A stretch of DNA of 59,817 nucleotides. Source: a bacterium UBP4_UBA6127 (GTDB lineage: Bacteria; UBP4; UBA4092). The notes beneath the pieces are model-generated. The model did not search any database, was not told the DNA's origin, and saw only the letters and a list, made by a program, of their open reading frames with translations. A program made the translations under genes and the position numbers. Shown in pieces: positions 27,411 to 35,796 of this stretch (position 1 is its first letter; every line of letters begins with the position of its first letter). The DNA is taken from assembly GCA_002428325.1 (NCBI GenBank), contig DIVR01000042.1, forward strand, positions 1-59,817. Direction: 5' to 3'.

Positions 27411-30173
27411 ATGGAACAGATACTTCAGGATAAATTGATTGAATTTGAACATAACCTTCCCATCCAGACGGAGGATGAAAGACGGAAGTCGTATGTTCAT
27501 TTCATTAAAGATTACCTTGCATCCGAAAAAGAACTCATTCACCAGGCTCATGGCTCTGGCGCCAGTGGATGGGATATTCTTTCCCGTCACAGTGAACTGA
27601 CCGATGCCATCATCCAGAATGTGTACCACCTGATCCTGAGAGAAAAACAGGCCCGGGGAAAAGAACCTGATTCCCTGGCTATCCTGGCCGCCGGCGGTTA
27701 TGGACGCAGAGAACTCCATCCCTTCTCGGATATCGACTTGATTTTCCTGGTAGATGGCCCCCTGACCGATGATATGGGAGAAATCGCCACGGCTGTCTTA
27801 CATTTCCTCTGGGATATGGGACTGGATCTAGGCCACTGTCTGAGGTCTGTCGATGATTGCCTGCTCCATGCCAGCCAGGATATTGCTTCCCAGACCAGTA
27901 TCATGGATTCCCGGTTGTTAGCCGGGAACACCGGCACCTTTTCCCACATGCAGTCCATCCTTCATGAAACCATTATCCGACAAAATACAGATTCCTATAT
28001 CCAAGAGAAATTAAAGGAAATGAAGCTTCGGCACAAACAATTTGGAGAATCGATTTATAATCTTCAACCCAATATTAAAAACGGCGTCGGGGGACTTCGA
28101 GATATCCATACCGCCCTCTGGCTGGCGCAGGCGAGATTTGGGACCCGGGATTTAGATGACCTCCATGAAATTGGAGTTATCACCAAAAAAGAAAAAGCCG
28201 AAACGGAAAACAAGCTTGATTTTCTCTGGCGATTGAGAAATGACCTTCATTTTACCGCCCAGCGAAAACAGGATATTCTAAGTTTTCAATATCAGGAAAC
28301 AACCGCTTATAACCTTGGATTTAAAGAAGATGCCATGGGAAATCCCATTGAGCATCTGATGCGGGAGTTTTATCGGTGTGCCCGGCATATTGCGGAATAT
28401 TCAAAAGTTATCATTGACCGGTGTTTCCCTCCCCGTGTCCATAAAACCCTTTTAAGAGAAGATGATTGTGAACTGGTTCCCGGCCTTTATCAAAAAGACA
28501 GAAGCCTTCATCTGATTGAACAGGGACAGAACCGGATTGACCCCACCCTGGTAGTTCGATGTTTCCTGGAGTCCCAAAGAAGAAATGTCTCTATTTCTCC
28601 CTCCACCAGGACTCTCATTCGCAACCGGCTTTCTCTGATAAAAAATGAGGATTTCCTCCAAAATGAACCCCTGGGTTTGTTCCTGAAAATGTTGGAAGAT
28701 ACCGGAAATCTGGCTATGGCCCTTCGAGAAATGCATGAAGTAGGGCTTTTGGAAAAATTCATCCCTGAATTTAACGGACTGAACTGCCTGGTCCGCCATG
28801 ACCTTCAACACCGATATACGGTGGATGAACATACCCTTCGGTTGGTCATGTATTTACAACAGCTGAAAAATCAGACAACTCTGGAAAAGGATATGGAAGC
28901 GACTCCTCCCAAAGAACTGGTTCAAGTCTATCATCAGATAAGAGAAGATAGGGTCTTGATGCTGTCGGCTCTGTTGCATGATATTGGGAAGGTTGCCAAA
29001 ACCAACCATGTGGAAGCTGGCTTAATCATGATTCCGGTCATTCTGGGAAGGCTTAAATTATCCCGGGATGAACAAAATAAAATCATCTCCCTGGTAGCCA
29101 TCCACCATTTAATGTCAGAAGTCTCGCAACATCATGACCTGGAGGATAAAAAGGTCTTGGAGGATTTTGCCAGAAGGGTCGGTTCTGCCGAACAACTGAA
29201 ATTACTTTATTTAATCACTTATGCGGATATGCGTTCTGTCAGTGAAGAGGTTTGGACCCCCTGGAAAGCCATGCTTCTCTCGGAACTATACCATAAAGCC
29301 ATGGGCCTCCTTTCCGGAGAACCTCTTATAGTGGAAGATGAACAACGTTATATTTTTGACATTTGTCAAAAAGTCAAAGCCTTATGCCAGAATGAGTTAT
29401 CAGATGATGATATCGACAGGCATTTCAAGGGTATGTCGCCCCGGTACCTGATGGGAACCAGCCCTGACCAGATTTGTCAGCATTTGACCATTGTCAAAAA
29501 TCTTATGAAAAGACCCCTGGTAGTCCATTGGGGAAGACTCAATGGACAAGACGATATCCTCCCTGAGGATATCCCTTTAATTACCACCATCGAACATTAT
29601 CCTAAACTTAAATATTCCCAATTGACTGTTTTCACCCTGGATATGCCGGGACTTTTTTCAAAGATAGCCGGAACCCTGGCATCAAAAGGATTAAGCATTT
29701 TATGGGCCCAGATATTTACCCGGGCTGACGGGGTGGTTATCGATACCTTTCAACTGGATATTGAAAGCCCCGGATGGACGGAAGAAGAACTGGTATGGAA
29801 GGATCTGGAAGTGGCCCTGAAGGATATTTTGACTGGGAAAAAGGATATTTCCGCGATTATTTCTGCCCGCCAGCAGCGGCAGGATTCTCAAGTGCCTGTT
29901 CCTGTCAGTATTGAAACAGAAATCTCCATCAGTACCGATATTTCTGACACCCATACCGTCATTGATGTCCGAACCAGGGACCGTATCGGGTTACTCTATA
30001 CATTGACTCATACCTTGGCAAAATTGGGGTTATCTATTGCGACCGCCCGGATTGCCACCTATGGAATGAGAGCCGTCGATGTCTTTTATGTTACAGACTG
30101 GGACGGAGAGAAAATCAACGACCCTCAGGCGTTGATTCAAATGGAGAACTCCCTGGTTGAAGCCCTTGCCTGA
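27411..30173 (+). CDS. glnD: PII uridylyltransferase / uridylyl-removing enzyme
   Basis: GlnD senses glutamine and adds or removes UMP on PII proteins. The 920-residue protein shows the nucleotidyltransferase motif GGYGRRELHPFSDIDL (near 95-110), an HD hydrolase domain (LLHDIGKVAKTNHVE near 520), and two C-terminal ACT domains (FTLDMPGLFSKIAGTLA and RTRDRIGLLYTLTHTLA). This is the full bifunctional architecture. No PII gene is in the window. There is no Shine-Dalgarno; TGTAAT lies 6 nt before the ATG. Two TTTGAC-N4-GTCAAA palindromes lie inside the gene. Confidence 0.96.
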   Translation: MEQILQDKLIEFEHNLPIQTEDERRKSYVHFIKDYLASEKELIHQAHGSGASGWDILSRHSELTDAIIQNVYHLILREKQARGKEPDSLAILAAGGYGRRELHPFSDIDLIFLVDGPLTDDMGEIATAVLHFLWDMGLDLGHCLRSVDDCLLHASQDIASQTSIMDSRLLAGNTGTFSHMQSILHETIIRQNTDSYIQEKLKEMKLRHKQFGESIYNLQPNIKNGVGGLRDIHTALWLAQARFGTRDLDDLHEIGVITKKEKAETENKLDFLWRLRNDLHFTAQRKQDILSFQYQETTAYNLGFKEDAMGNPIEHLMREFYRCARHIAEYSKVIIDRCFPPRVHKTLLREDDCELVPGLYQKDRSLHLIEQGQNRIDPTLVVRCFLESQRRNVSISPSTRTLIRNRLSLIKNEDFLQNEPLGLFLKMLEDTGNLAMALREMHEVGLLEKFIPEFNGLNCLVRHDLQHRYTVDEHTLRLVMYLQQLKNQTTLEKDMEATPPKELVQVYHQIREDRVLMLSALLHDIGKVAKTNHVEAGLIMIPVILGRLKLSRDEQNKIISLVAIHHLMSEVSQHHDLEDKKVLEDFARRVGSAEQLKLLYLITYADMRSVSEEVWTPWKAMLLSELYHKAMGLLSGEPLIVEDEQRYIFDICQKVKALCQNELSDDDIDRHFKGMSPRYLMGTSPDQICQHLTIVKNLMKRPLVVHWGRLNGQDDILPEDIPLITTIEHYPKLKYSQLTVFTLDMPGLFSKIAGTLASKGLSILWAQIFTRADGVVIDTFQLDIESPGWTEEELVWKDLEVALKDILTGKKDISAIISARQQRQDSQVPVPVSIETEISISTDISDTHTVIDVRTRDRIGLLYTLTHTLAKLGLSIATARIATYGMRAVDVFYVTDWDGEKINDPQALIQMENSLVEALA
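29353..29372. promoter_or_regulatory. TTTGAC-N4-GTCAAA palindrome inside glnD (site 1)
   Basis: TTTTTGAC and GTCAAAAA form perfect 8-bp arms around ATTT, with the same spacing as the intergenic copies. It lies within the glnD reading frame, coding for FDICQK. A protein-binding role is inference. Confidence 0.45.
29482..29499. promoter_or_regulatory. TTTGAC-N4-GTCAAA palindrome inside glnD (site 2)
   Basis: TTTGAC (29483-29488) and GTCAAA (29493-29498) surround CATT, 128 bp centre-to-centre from site 1. It codes for LTIVK in glnD. Confidence 0.4.
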
Positions 30174-30206
30174 TTCTTTTAGAGTTATTCTATAAATTTT
30201 TGGAAC

Positions 30207-30767
30207 TTAGGCCATTATATGCTGAACGAGGATTTTCACACCGATACCAATGAGGATGATTCCCCCGACAGCGCCAATATGATGTTTGACTAATCCCCCA
30301 AACCGCTCGCCCAACCGAACCCCTACCAGGCAAAACACAAAAGTGACCAGCCCAATTATCAATGCCGAGGTCCAGATGGTCCCTTTCAGAAAAGCAAAGG
30401 TCAGCCCTACGGCAAAAGCATCAATACTGGTAGCTATCCCCAGAGATAATAACACCCAATTATTGAGAAACTGGGTTTCATCAATACATTCTTCCCCCTG
30501 CCAGGAATCATAAATCATTTTCCCCCCAATCAAACCCAGCAACGTAAAAGCCACCCAATGGTCTATTTCTCCGACAAACCTGCTCATGGTGAGTCCGGCC
30601 AGCCAGCCTAATATGGGCATCACCGCCTGAAATCCCCCGAAGCAAAAAGATATTTTTAAACTCTGAGATAATTTCAAGTCTCGGATGGTCATCCCGCCGC
30701 ATACAGAAACGGTAAAGGCATCCATGGCTAAGGCCACCGCAAACAGTAAAATAGTTATAAAATCCAT
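30207..30767 (-). CDS. mntP: Manganese efflux pump MntP
   Basis: MntP exports Mn(II) across the inner membrane. The 186-residue protein has six membrane segments in two homologous halves, each with the key acidic motif: LAMDAFTVSVCGG at the start and TSIDAFAVGLTFAFL in the second half. It is convergent with glnD. A GGCGG-type Shine-Dalgarno lies before the ATG. I looked upstream for a yybP-ykoY manganese riboswitch and did not see one. Confidence 0.95.
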   Translation of the reverse strand: MDFITILLFAVALAMDAFTVSVCGGMTIRDLKLSQSLKISFCFGGFQAVMPILGWLAGLTMSRFVGEIDHWVAFTLLGLIGGKMIYDSWQGEECIDETQFLNNWVLLSLGIATSIDAFAVGLTFAFLKGTIWTSALIIGLVTFVFCLVGVRLGERFGGLVKHHIGAVGGIILIGIGVKILVQHIMA

Positions 30768-30888
30768 GTATCCGCCTGACAGGAAATAAATTACCCTTTT
30801 CTAAGAACTTCCTTCCCGATTATTCAAATAAGTATTTATTATAAGGGACTTTCCTCCCTCCCAGACACCTCAATCCCCTTTTTGCAAC

Positions 30889-30931
30889 GGACCCAGACCC
30901 AGCCTGTTCGTTACAGCCTGGGTCTCCCTCC
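30889..30931. repeat. Palindromic intergenic repeat, copy 2
   Basis: The arms 30889-30906 and 30914-30931 surround a 7-nt loop (TTCGTTA); 14 of 18 positions pair. The right arm matches copy 1 (2140-2157) at 17 of 18 bases. It lies in the divergent mntP/argB region upstream of the argB promoter, the same context as copy 1. The rest of 30768-31031 holds promoter signals only. Confidence 0.55.
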
Positions 30932-30958
30932 CTGAAATGGTTGAATATTTAACCTGAA

Positions 30959-30988
30959 TTCAACAATTTCCCCGCCATCTGCTATAAT
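30959..30988 (+). promoter_or_regulatory. Promoter upstream of argB
   Basis: TTCAAC (30959-30964) is followed after 18 bp by TATAAT (30983-30988). A second TATAAT at 31020-31025 lies only 6 nt before the argB ATG and could drive a leaderless transcript. Confidence 0.5.
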
Positions 30989-31031
30989 AAACCAGAAAAC
31001 GATTCTATTCTCCCGGAAGTATAATTTAACT

Positions 31032-31922
31032 ATGCAAATGGTAAGCCAAAAATTACTGGACAAGGCACAGACGTTGATTGAAGCCTTGCCTTATATCAAA
31101 GAATTTTATGGACAGACCATGGTTATCAAATACGGCGGAGCCGCCATGGTCAACGATGAATTGAAATTTGCCACCATGGAAGATATCGTCATGATGAAAT
31201 ATTGCGGTATCAAACCGGTTATCGTCCATGGCGGGGGACCGGATATCACCAGCATGATGAACCGGCTGGGACTTGAACCTAAGTTTGTCAACGGACAACG
31301 ATTCACCGATGAAGCCACCATGGATGTGGTAGAGATGGTTCTTAGCGGAAAAATAAATTCAGAGATTGTAACCGATATCCAACGCCACGGGGGTAAAGCC
31401 GTCGGAATCAGCGGAAAAGATTCCGGACTGATTACTGCCAGGAAATTTACCGGCCATCAGTCTGATGACAAACCTGTGGACGATCTGGGATTTGTCGGTG
31501 ACATCGAACGGGTGAATCCCACCATTATTAATGCATTAACCGCCCAGGAATTTATCCCGGTAGTTTCCCCGGTCGGGATGGACCCCAAAGGACAATCCTA
31601 CAATATAAATGCCGATTTAGTGGCCGGAGCTTTAGCCGGGGCATTAGGTGCTTCCAAGCTGATTTTATTAACAGATTCTCCCGGTATCTTAAGAGATCCC
31701 AAAGATGCAGCAACTGTTTTTCCTACCCTGCAAATAGATGAAATCAATGATATGATTCAAGAAGGTATCATTAAAGGTGGGATGATCCCCAAAGTTGAAG
31801 CTTGTATGCGGGCTTTGGAAGAAGGGGTTCAGAAAACTCATATTATCGATGGCCGGATTGCCCATTCCCTGATCCTTGAAGTCTATACCGATGAGGGTAT
31901 CGGCACAGAAATTGTTGGATAA
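31032..31922 (+). CDS. argB: Acetylglutamate kinase
   Basis: ArgB phosphorylates N-acetylglutamate in arginine synthesis. The 296-residue protein has the amino-acid-kinase signatures VIKYGGAAM (near 27-35), VHGGGPDI (near 64), GISGKDSGLI and, toward the end, ILLTDSPGILRDP. KGGMIPKVEACM matches the arginine-inhibitable family segment. No Shine-Dalgarno is clear; a TATAAT sits 6 nt upstream of the ATG. No other arg gene is adjacent. Confidence 0.96.
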   Translation: MQMVSQKLLDKAQTLIEALPYIKEFYGQTMVIKYGGAAMVNDELKFATMEDIVMMKYCGIKPVIVHGGGPDITSMMNRLGLEPKFVNGQRFTDEATMDVVEMVLSGKINSEIVTDIQRHGGKAVGISGKDSGLITARKFTGHQSDDKPVDDLGFVGDIERVNPTIINALTAQEFIPVVSPVGMDPKGQSYNINADLVAGALAGALGASKLILLTDSPGILRDPKDAATVFPTLQIDEINDMIQEGIIKGGMIPKVEACMRALEEGVQKTHIIDGRIAHSLILEVYTDEGIGTEIVG

Positions 31923-31989
31923 AATACCTGTCAGTTGATTTTTTTTGTTTTATACTTAAAATAAGGAGTTAGACAAAGAGAGACGAACT

Positions 31990-32865
31990 ATGTCGAATTA
32001 TACTGGTCGCATATTAATTGCTGAAGATGAAAACGACATTGCCCAGATTGTTAAGTATCTTTTAGAAAACAAAGGCAATGAGGTTCTCATCTGCAAAGAT
32101 GGTCAGGAAGCATTGGATTCCATTCCGGAGTTTATGCCTGATTTACTTATTCTGGATGTGATGATGCCCAAGATGTCCGGATATGCCCTCGTAAAAGAAA
32201 TCAAGAAAGACGAAACCATGATTAATATCCCCATCCTGATGGTCAGCGGTATCAGCAAGGGTTCTGATAAACCGGATGATTTCTGGCAAAAAGGAATGGG
32301 CGTGGATGATTATATTACAAAACCTTTTGAACCCAAAGACCTGGTTCAGCGGGTGGAAAACCTGATTCGTAAAAAACAGGAAGGCTGGCTGGAAAAAGAA
32401 AGAAATGGTTCTCTCCAAACCAACCTCCCGGGTGCTGGTTCTGCCAGAGTCGGCAGCCAATCCTCGAAATCCACCGCCACAGCTCCGGTCGCAGCGGTTG
32501 CCGCCGCCCCTATCAATGAAGAATATCCGGCAGACCCTGAAGATGTAGTAAAGCGGTTTGTTGAATCTTGGAATAACCAGCAGTTTGAATTAGAATATGA
32601 CTGCCTGGCCGCCCGGCTGGCATTCACTACCAAACAGGAATATGTTCAGCGAAGACATTCTTATTTTACTGAACTCAACAGCCGAGAAGCCCACCGACAA
32701 CTGGTACAAAGAGTTGCCAATAAAAAAGTCAGCGGAACCACCGCTCAGGTGGAAATCGTTCGCCTGGACACAGAGGGGAACAGCCGCCGATTAACGAAAG
32801 AAAGTTATATCCTGATTCAAGAAGAAGGTAAATGGAAAATCAATGCCGTTAAAGCAGGCAGTTAG
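31990..32865 (+). CDS. Response regulator with NTF2-like C-terminal domain
   Basis: Residues 8-130 are a receiver domain: acidic pocket EDEND (12-16), phosphoacceptor D56 in LILDVMMP, the Thr/Ser switch in MVSG, and Lys in YITKPFEP. An Ala/Pro/Ser linker (about 150-175) leads to a C-terminal domain (about 177-291) with DVVKRFVESWNNQQFELEYD and SYILIQEEGKWKINAV, the pattern of SnoaL/NTF2-like alpha+beta cone folds. This is not a DNA-binding output; it may bind a small ligand or protein. AAGGAG lies 24 nt from the ATG, so translation initiation is unclear. No histidine kinase is adjacent. Confidence 0.75.
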   Translation: MSNYTGRILIAEDENDIAQIVKYLLENKGNEVLICKDGQEALDSIPEFMPDLLILDVMMPKMSGYALVKEIKKDETMINIPILMVSGISKGSDKPDDFWQKGMGVDDYITKPFEPKDLVQRVENLIRKKQEGWLEKERNGSLQTNLPGAGSARVGSQSSKSTATAPVAAVAAAPINEEYPADPEDVVKRFVESWNNQQFELEYDCLAARLAFTTKQEYVQRRHSYFTELNSREAHRQLVQRVANKKVSGTTAQVEIVRLDTEGNSRRLTKESYILIQEEGKWKINAVKAGS

Positions 32866-32895
32866 TTTTTCATCCTTTTATTCCGATAAAAAAAT

Positions 32896-32923
32896 AAGGC
32901 GGGTATCCTTGGATACCCGCCTT
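32896..32923. terminator. Bidirectional terminator
   Basis: AAGGCGGGTATCC (32896-32908) and GGATACCCGCCTT (32911-32923) form a perfect 13-bp stem with a 2-nt gap. The flanks give TCTTATT on the + side and ATTTTTTT on the - side, so it can end both the response-regulator and proline-rich-protein transcripts. Confidence 0.88.
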
Positions 32924-32944
32924 TCTTATTAATGGCAGCTTTTT

Positions 32945-33913
32945 CTACTTATTCTGATTATACTGGGATTGCAGGCCATAATATTTAGCCCGTTGTTCCA
33001 CTGTCAGAGTCGATAGCATCCGGTCTATGGCCTGCTGCTCATTAACCCGGAATTGCCGATCCATATTTTCAATCTCTGTCATCTTCTGCTGAAGAGTATA
33101 TTCAGGCACATTTCGAGATTGAAGCTCATTGAGATTTTGACTCAGAGTCGCCCGTTTCGCCATATAATTTTCACGGATTTTCTGCAGAGTTCTCAACTGG
33201 GACACAAATTTACCTTTTTGTTTATTGCCCAGTTTTAATTCTTTAACCAGCCAGTTCTCATACTGTTTCTGGTATTTCTTAGCATCAAACTTTTCAGAGT
33301 TCTGGTCATCATAACTCTGGTAATTTTCCTGAGAGTCTGACGGCTTCTCCGTATCATAATAGTAATAGTTATTTTGAATCGGGGCACTGTCATAATAACT
33401 CAAGGGAAGTGGTGACCAGATAAACCAGAACCAATATCGTGAACGGACATCAGGTACCGGAGGTCCCCAATAAGCAGGGGGTGGCGGTCCCCAGGGAGCA
33501 AAAGGTCCAGGTCCCCAATAGGGGGGAATCGGAGCGGGTCTGGGTCCCCAGGGTGATGGTGCTGGAAATGGCCTCACTGCCGGGGGCGGAAAAGGTGTCC
33601 ATGGCGCCGGTATAGGTGCAGGTCCGGGTCCTATGTACGGGGGGATCGGAGCTGGATACCTGGGTCCAATAACGGGAGGGACGGGACTCCGAGGTCTTTC
33701 TGGTATCCCAATCCGGTCAGGCGCTACATGCCCGGGTTTTGCTGCTTCAGGAATATGGAACTTCTTGGAAGGATCAACAGGTGCCGGTGTAGCGGCTTGC
33801 CCTGCTATAGCGGGTCCATTGGGTGGAACAGCACCGGGAGCTGGCTGCGCATTCACCACGACCCAACCAAAAGCCATAACCATCGAAAGGGTGATAATTT
33901 GTTTCGCTATCAT
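32945..33913 (-). CDS. Secreted proline-rich protein with LTxxQ/Spy-like helical end
   Basis: The 322-residue protein begins with a signal peptide (cleavage likely VNA-QP). Residues 24-165 are dominated by Pro, Gly, Trp and Ala with repeated PAPIPPYWGPGP-like units. A tyrosine-rich block follows (NNYYYYD), then a charged helical domain (about 210-322) ending LTVEQRAKYYGLQSQY, reminiscent of Spy/CpxP LTxxQ periplasmic proteins. I infer an extracytoplasmic structural or chaperone-like role. It is convergent with the response regulator, sharing the terminator. Confidence 0.6.
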   Translation of the reverse strand: MIAKQIITLSMVMAFGWVVVNAQPAPGAVPPNGPAIAGQAATPAPVDPSKKFHIPEAAKPGHVAPDRIGIPERPRSPVPPVIGPRYPAPIPPYIGPGPAPIPAPWTPFPPPAVRPFPAPSPWGPRPAPIPPYWGPGPFAPWGPPPPAYWGPPVPDVRSRYWFWFIWSPLPLSYYDSAPIQNNYYYYDTEKPSDSQENYQSYDDQNSEKFDAKKYQKQYENWLVKELKLGNKQKGKFVSQLRTLQKIRENYMAKRATLSQNLNELQSRNVPEYTLQQKMTEIENMDRQFRVNEQQAIDRMLSTLTVEQRAKYYGLQSQYNQNK

Positions 33914-34046
33914 TGTCTTCTCCTCCTTGATAGCTGAGTTTTGTTTTTTCAGGAAAATCCTTTAAGATTAATTCCTGATATGCATATACTCTATAATTGC
34001 AAATCATATACCAGTTTACGAAATCAATCTAAAATATATTATAGAA

Positions 34047-35069
34047 ATGATCAATTTAAGGATGAATAAAAAGCACATCAGAATACTGATAGGTTTAGGG
34101 ATAAGTGGTATTTTTCTTTATTTGGCACTTCGGGGAATTGAATGGAATTCCGCATGGGAAGCAGTACATGATTGTAAGTACGAATACGTACTACCTGCCT
34201 TAATTGTGTACCTTATTGCACTCTGGGTTAGGGCCTACCGTTGGACATTCCTGTTGCCTCCCGGTGTCCATCTCAAAACCAGCCGGGCTTTCCCCATATT
34301 TATCCTTGGTTGTTTTGCTAATAATATACTTCCTTTACGAATGGGAGACTTATACCGGGCCTATATCCTTGGGAAAAAGGAAAATATCAGCAAAAGTTCT
34401 GCTTTTGCTTCAATTTTTGTTGATAAAGTATTTGATGCGCTGGCCGTACTGACTTTTCTTGGGATAGCTGCCTGGGCTTTAAGTTCCCGTTTTCCGGATT
34501 GGGAAAAACGAGTATTACAGAGTGCCTCCGTGGTTCTTTTAGGAGGGGTGGTAGCCTTATGGTTGATATTATGGAATCGAGACTGGGCCAATAAGGTCAT
34601 TGACAGGATTACTCCCTTTATTCCCGGCAGATTCAGAACTAAAATGACAAAAATGATTCATAATTTCCTGGATGGCCTGAACACCCTTAAGAACCATCAG
34701 CTGGTGGTCACGGCGTTTATTCTTTCGCTGGTATCCTGGTCTATCGAAGCCTTGATGTATCATATCCTTGCCACTTCCATGGGGGTATATCCTCCCCTAT
34801 ATGCCAGTGCCATCATTCTGGCAGTCGTTAATCTGGCAATGATGATTCCGGCTTCTCCGGCAGGAGTTGGCACATTTGAATATTTTGCCATAAAGACCGC
34901 CCTGCCTTTCTTCCCCTCAAAAAGCGTTGCAGCCTCCTATTCAATTGTCGTTCATTTAGGATGGTTTATTCCCATCAGCCTGATGGGAATCTATTATCTC
35001 TGGAAAGAGAATCTTTCCCTCTGGGAAATGGAAACTCAGGCATCAACCAGTTCAGTAAAAGAGGAGTAA
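34047..35069 (+). CDS. Flippase-like (LPG synthase TM, UPF0104) membrane protein
   Basis: The 340-residue protein has about eight hydrophobic segments and matches the lysylphosphatidylglycerol synthase TM-region family: LRMGDLYRAYILGKKENISKSSAFASI and MMIPASPAGVGTFEYFAIK are typical. Members move or modify lipid-linked substrates; the actual substrate here is unknown. Its stop is 2 nt from the upp start. No Shine-Dalgarno; a TATATT (34035-34040) lies 6 nt before the ATG. Confidence 0.82.
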   Translation: MINLRMNKKHIRILIGLGISGIFLYLALRGIEWNSAWEAVHDCKYEYVLPALIVYLIALWVRAYRWTFLLPPGVHLKTSRAFPIFILGCFANNILPLRMGDLYRAYILGKKENISKSSAFASIFVDKVFDALAVLTFLGIAAWALSSRFPDWEKRVLQSASVVLLGGVVALWLILWNRDWANKVIDRITPFIPGRFRTKMTKMIHNFLDGLNTLKNHQLVVTAFILSLVSWSIEALMYHILATSMGVYPPLYASAIILAVVNLAMMIPASPAGVGTFEYFAIKTALPFFPSKSVAASYSIVVHLGWFIPISLMGIYYLWKENLSLWEMETQASTSSVKEE

Positions 35070-35071
35070 CT

Positions 35072-35710
35072 ATGGCAATACGAATTATTGAACATCCCCT
35101 CTTGCAGGATAAATTATCCAAAATGAGGGATATGCGAACCCCTTCAGAAACCTTCAGAAATCTGGTGGCAGAAGTGGCCAATCTCCTGGCGTATGAAGCC
35201 ACCCGGGATTTAGAGACTTATGAGACTGAAATACAGACTCCTCTGGGAGAAAGGGCTTCCGTCCATCTGTTGGTAGGAAAAAGCCCCTGTATTGTTCCGA
35301 TTCTCCGAGCCGGACTGGGGATGGTGGATGGATTGTTGAACCTGATACCCAATGCCATTGTAGGCCATCTGGGTATCTTCAGAGACCATACGACCCTTCA
35401 ACCTGTCATTTATTATAATAAACTGCCGGATGATATCGCTGATCGTCATGTCATTATCGTGGACCCGATGTTTGCCACCGGAGGGTCCCTGATAGCCGCT
35501 TGTGACCTTATCAAACAACATAAACCACGGTCATTGAGAGCAATGTGTATATTAGCGGCTCCTGAAGGAATGGAAACATTTGAAAAATACCATCCGGACG
35601 TTGTGGTTTATTGTGCGGCGGTTGACCGCTGCCTGAATGAAAAAGGATATATTCTGCCAGGATTGGGAGATGCCGGAGACCGGCTTTTTGGGACCAAAGA
35701 AAAAAATTGA
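35072..35710 (+). CDS. upp: Uracil phosphoribosyltransferase
   Basis: Upp salvages uracil to UMP with PRPP. The 212-residue product starts MAIRIIEHPLLQDKL and carries the PRPP loop IVDPMFATGGSL near 130, plus the C-terminal GYILPGLGDAGDRLFGT uracil-binding segment. I chose ATG 35072 because GAGGAG lies 5 nt upstream; the longer frame overlaps the flippase gene. A strong terminator follows. Confidence 0.96.
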   Translation: MAIRIIEHPLLQDKLSKMRDMRTPSETFRNLVAEVANLLAYEATRDLETYETEIQTPLGERASVHLLVGKSPCIVPILRAGLGMVDGLLNLIPNAIVGHLGIFRDHTTLQPVIYYNKLPDDIADRHVIIVDPMFATGGSLIAACDLIKQHKPRSLRAMCILAAPEGMETFEKYHPDVVVYCAAVDRCLNEKGYILPGLGDAGDRLFGTKEKN

Positions 35711-35728
35711 TACAGCTTTGTAGAAATG

Positions 35729-35766
35729 AAAAAAGGATTCCAGGCTAAACCCCAGAATCCTTTTTT
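35729..35766. terminator. Bidirectional terminator between upp and zapA
   Basis: AAAAAAGGATTC (35729-35740) pairs with GAATCCTTTTTT (35755-35766). The A- and T-runs let it act for the convergent upp and zapA transcripts. Confidence 0.88.
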
Positions 35767-35796
35767 TTAATTATTCTCCCTTGGGGAAGTCAACTG

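Noticed and set aside
30768..30900. Manganese (yybP-ykoY) riboswitch before mntP
   Set aside because: None of the conserved loop sequences was visible.
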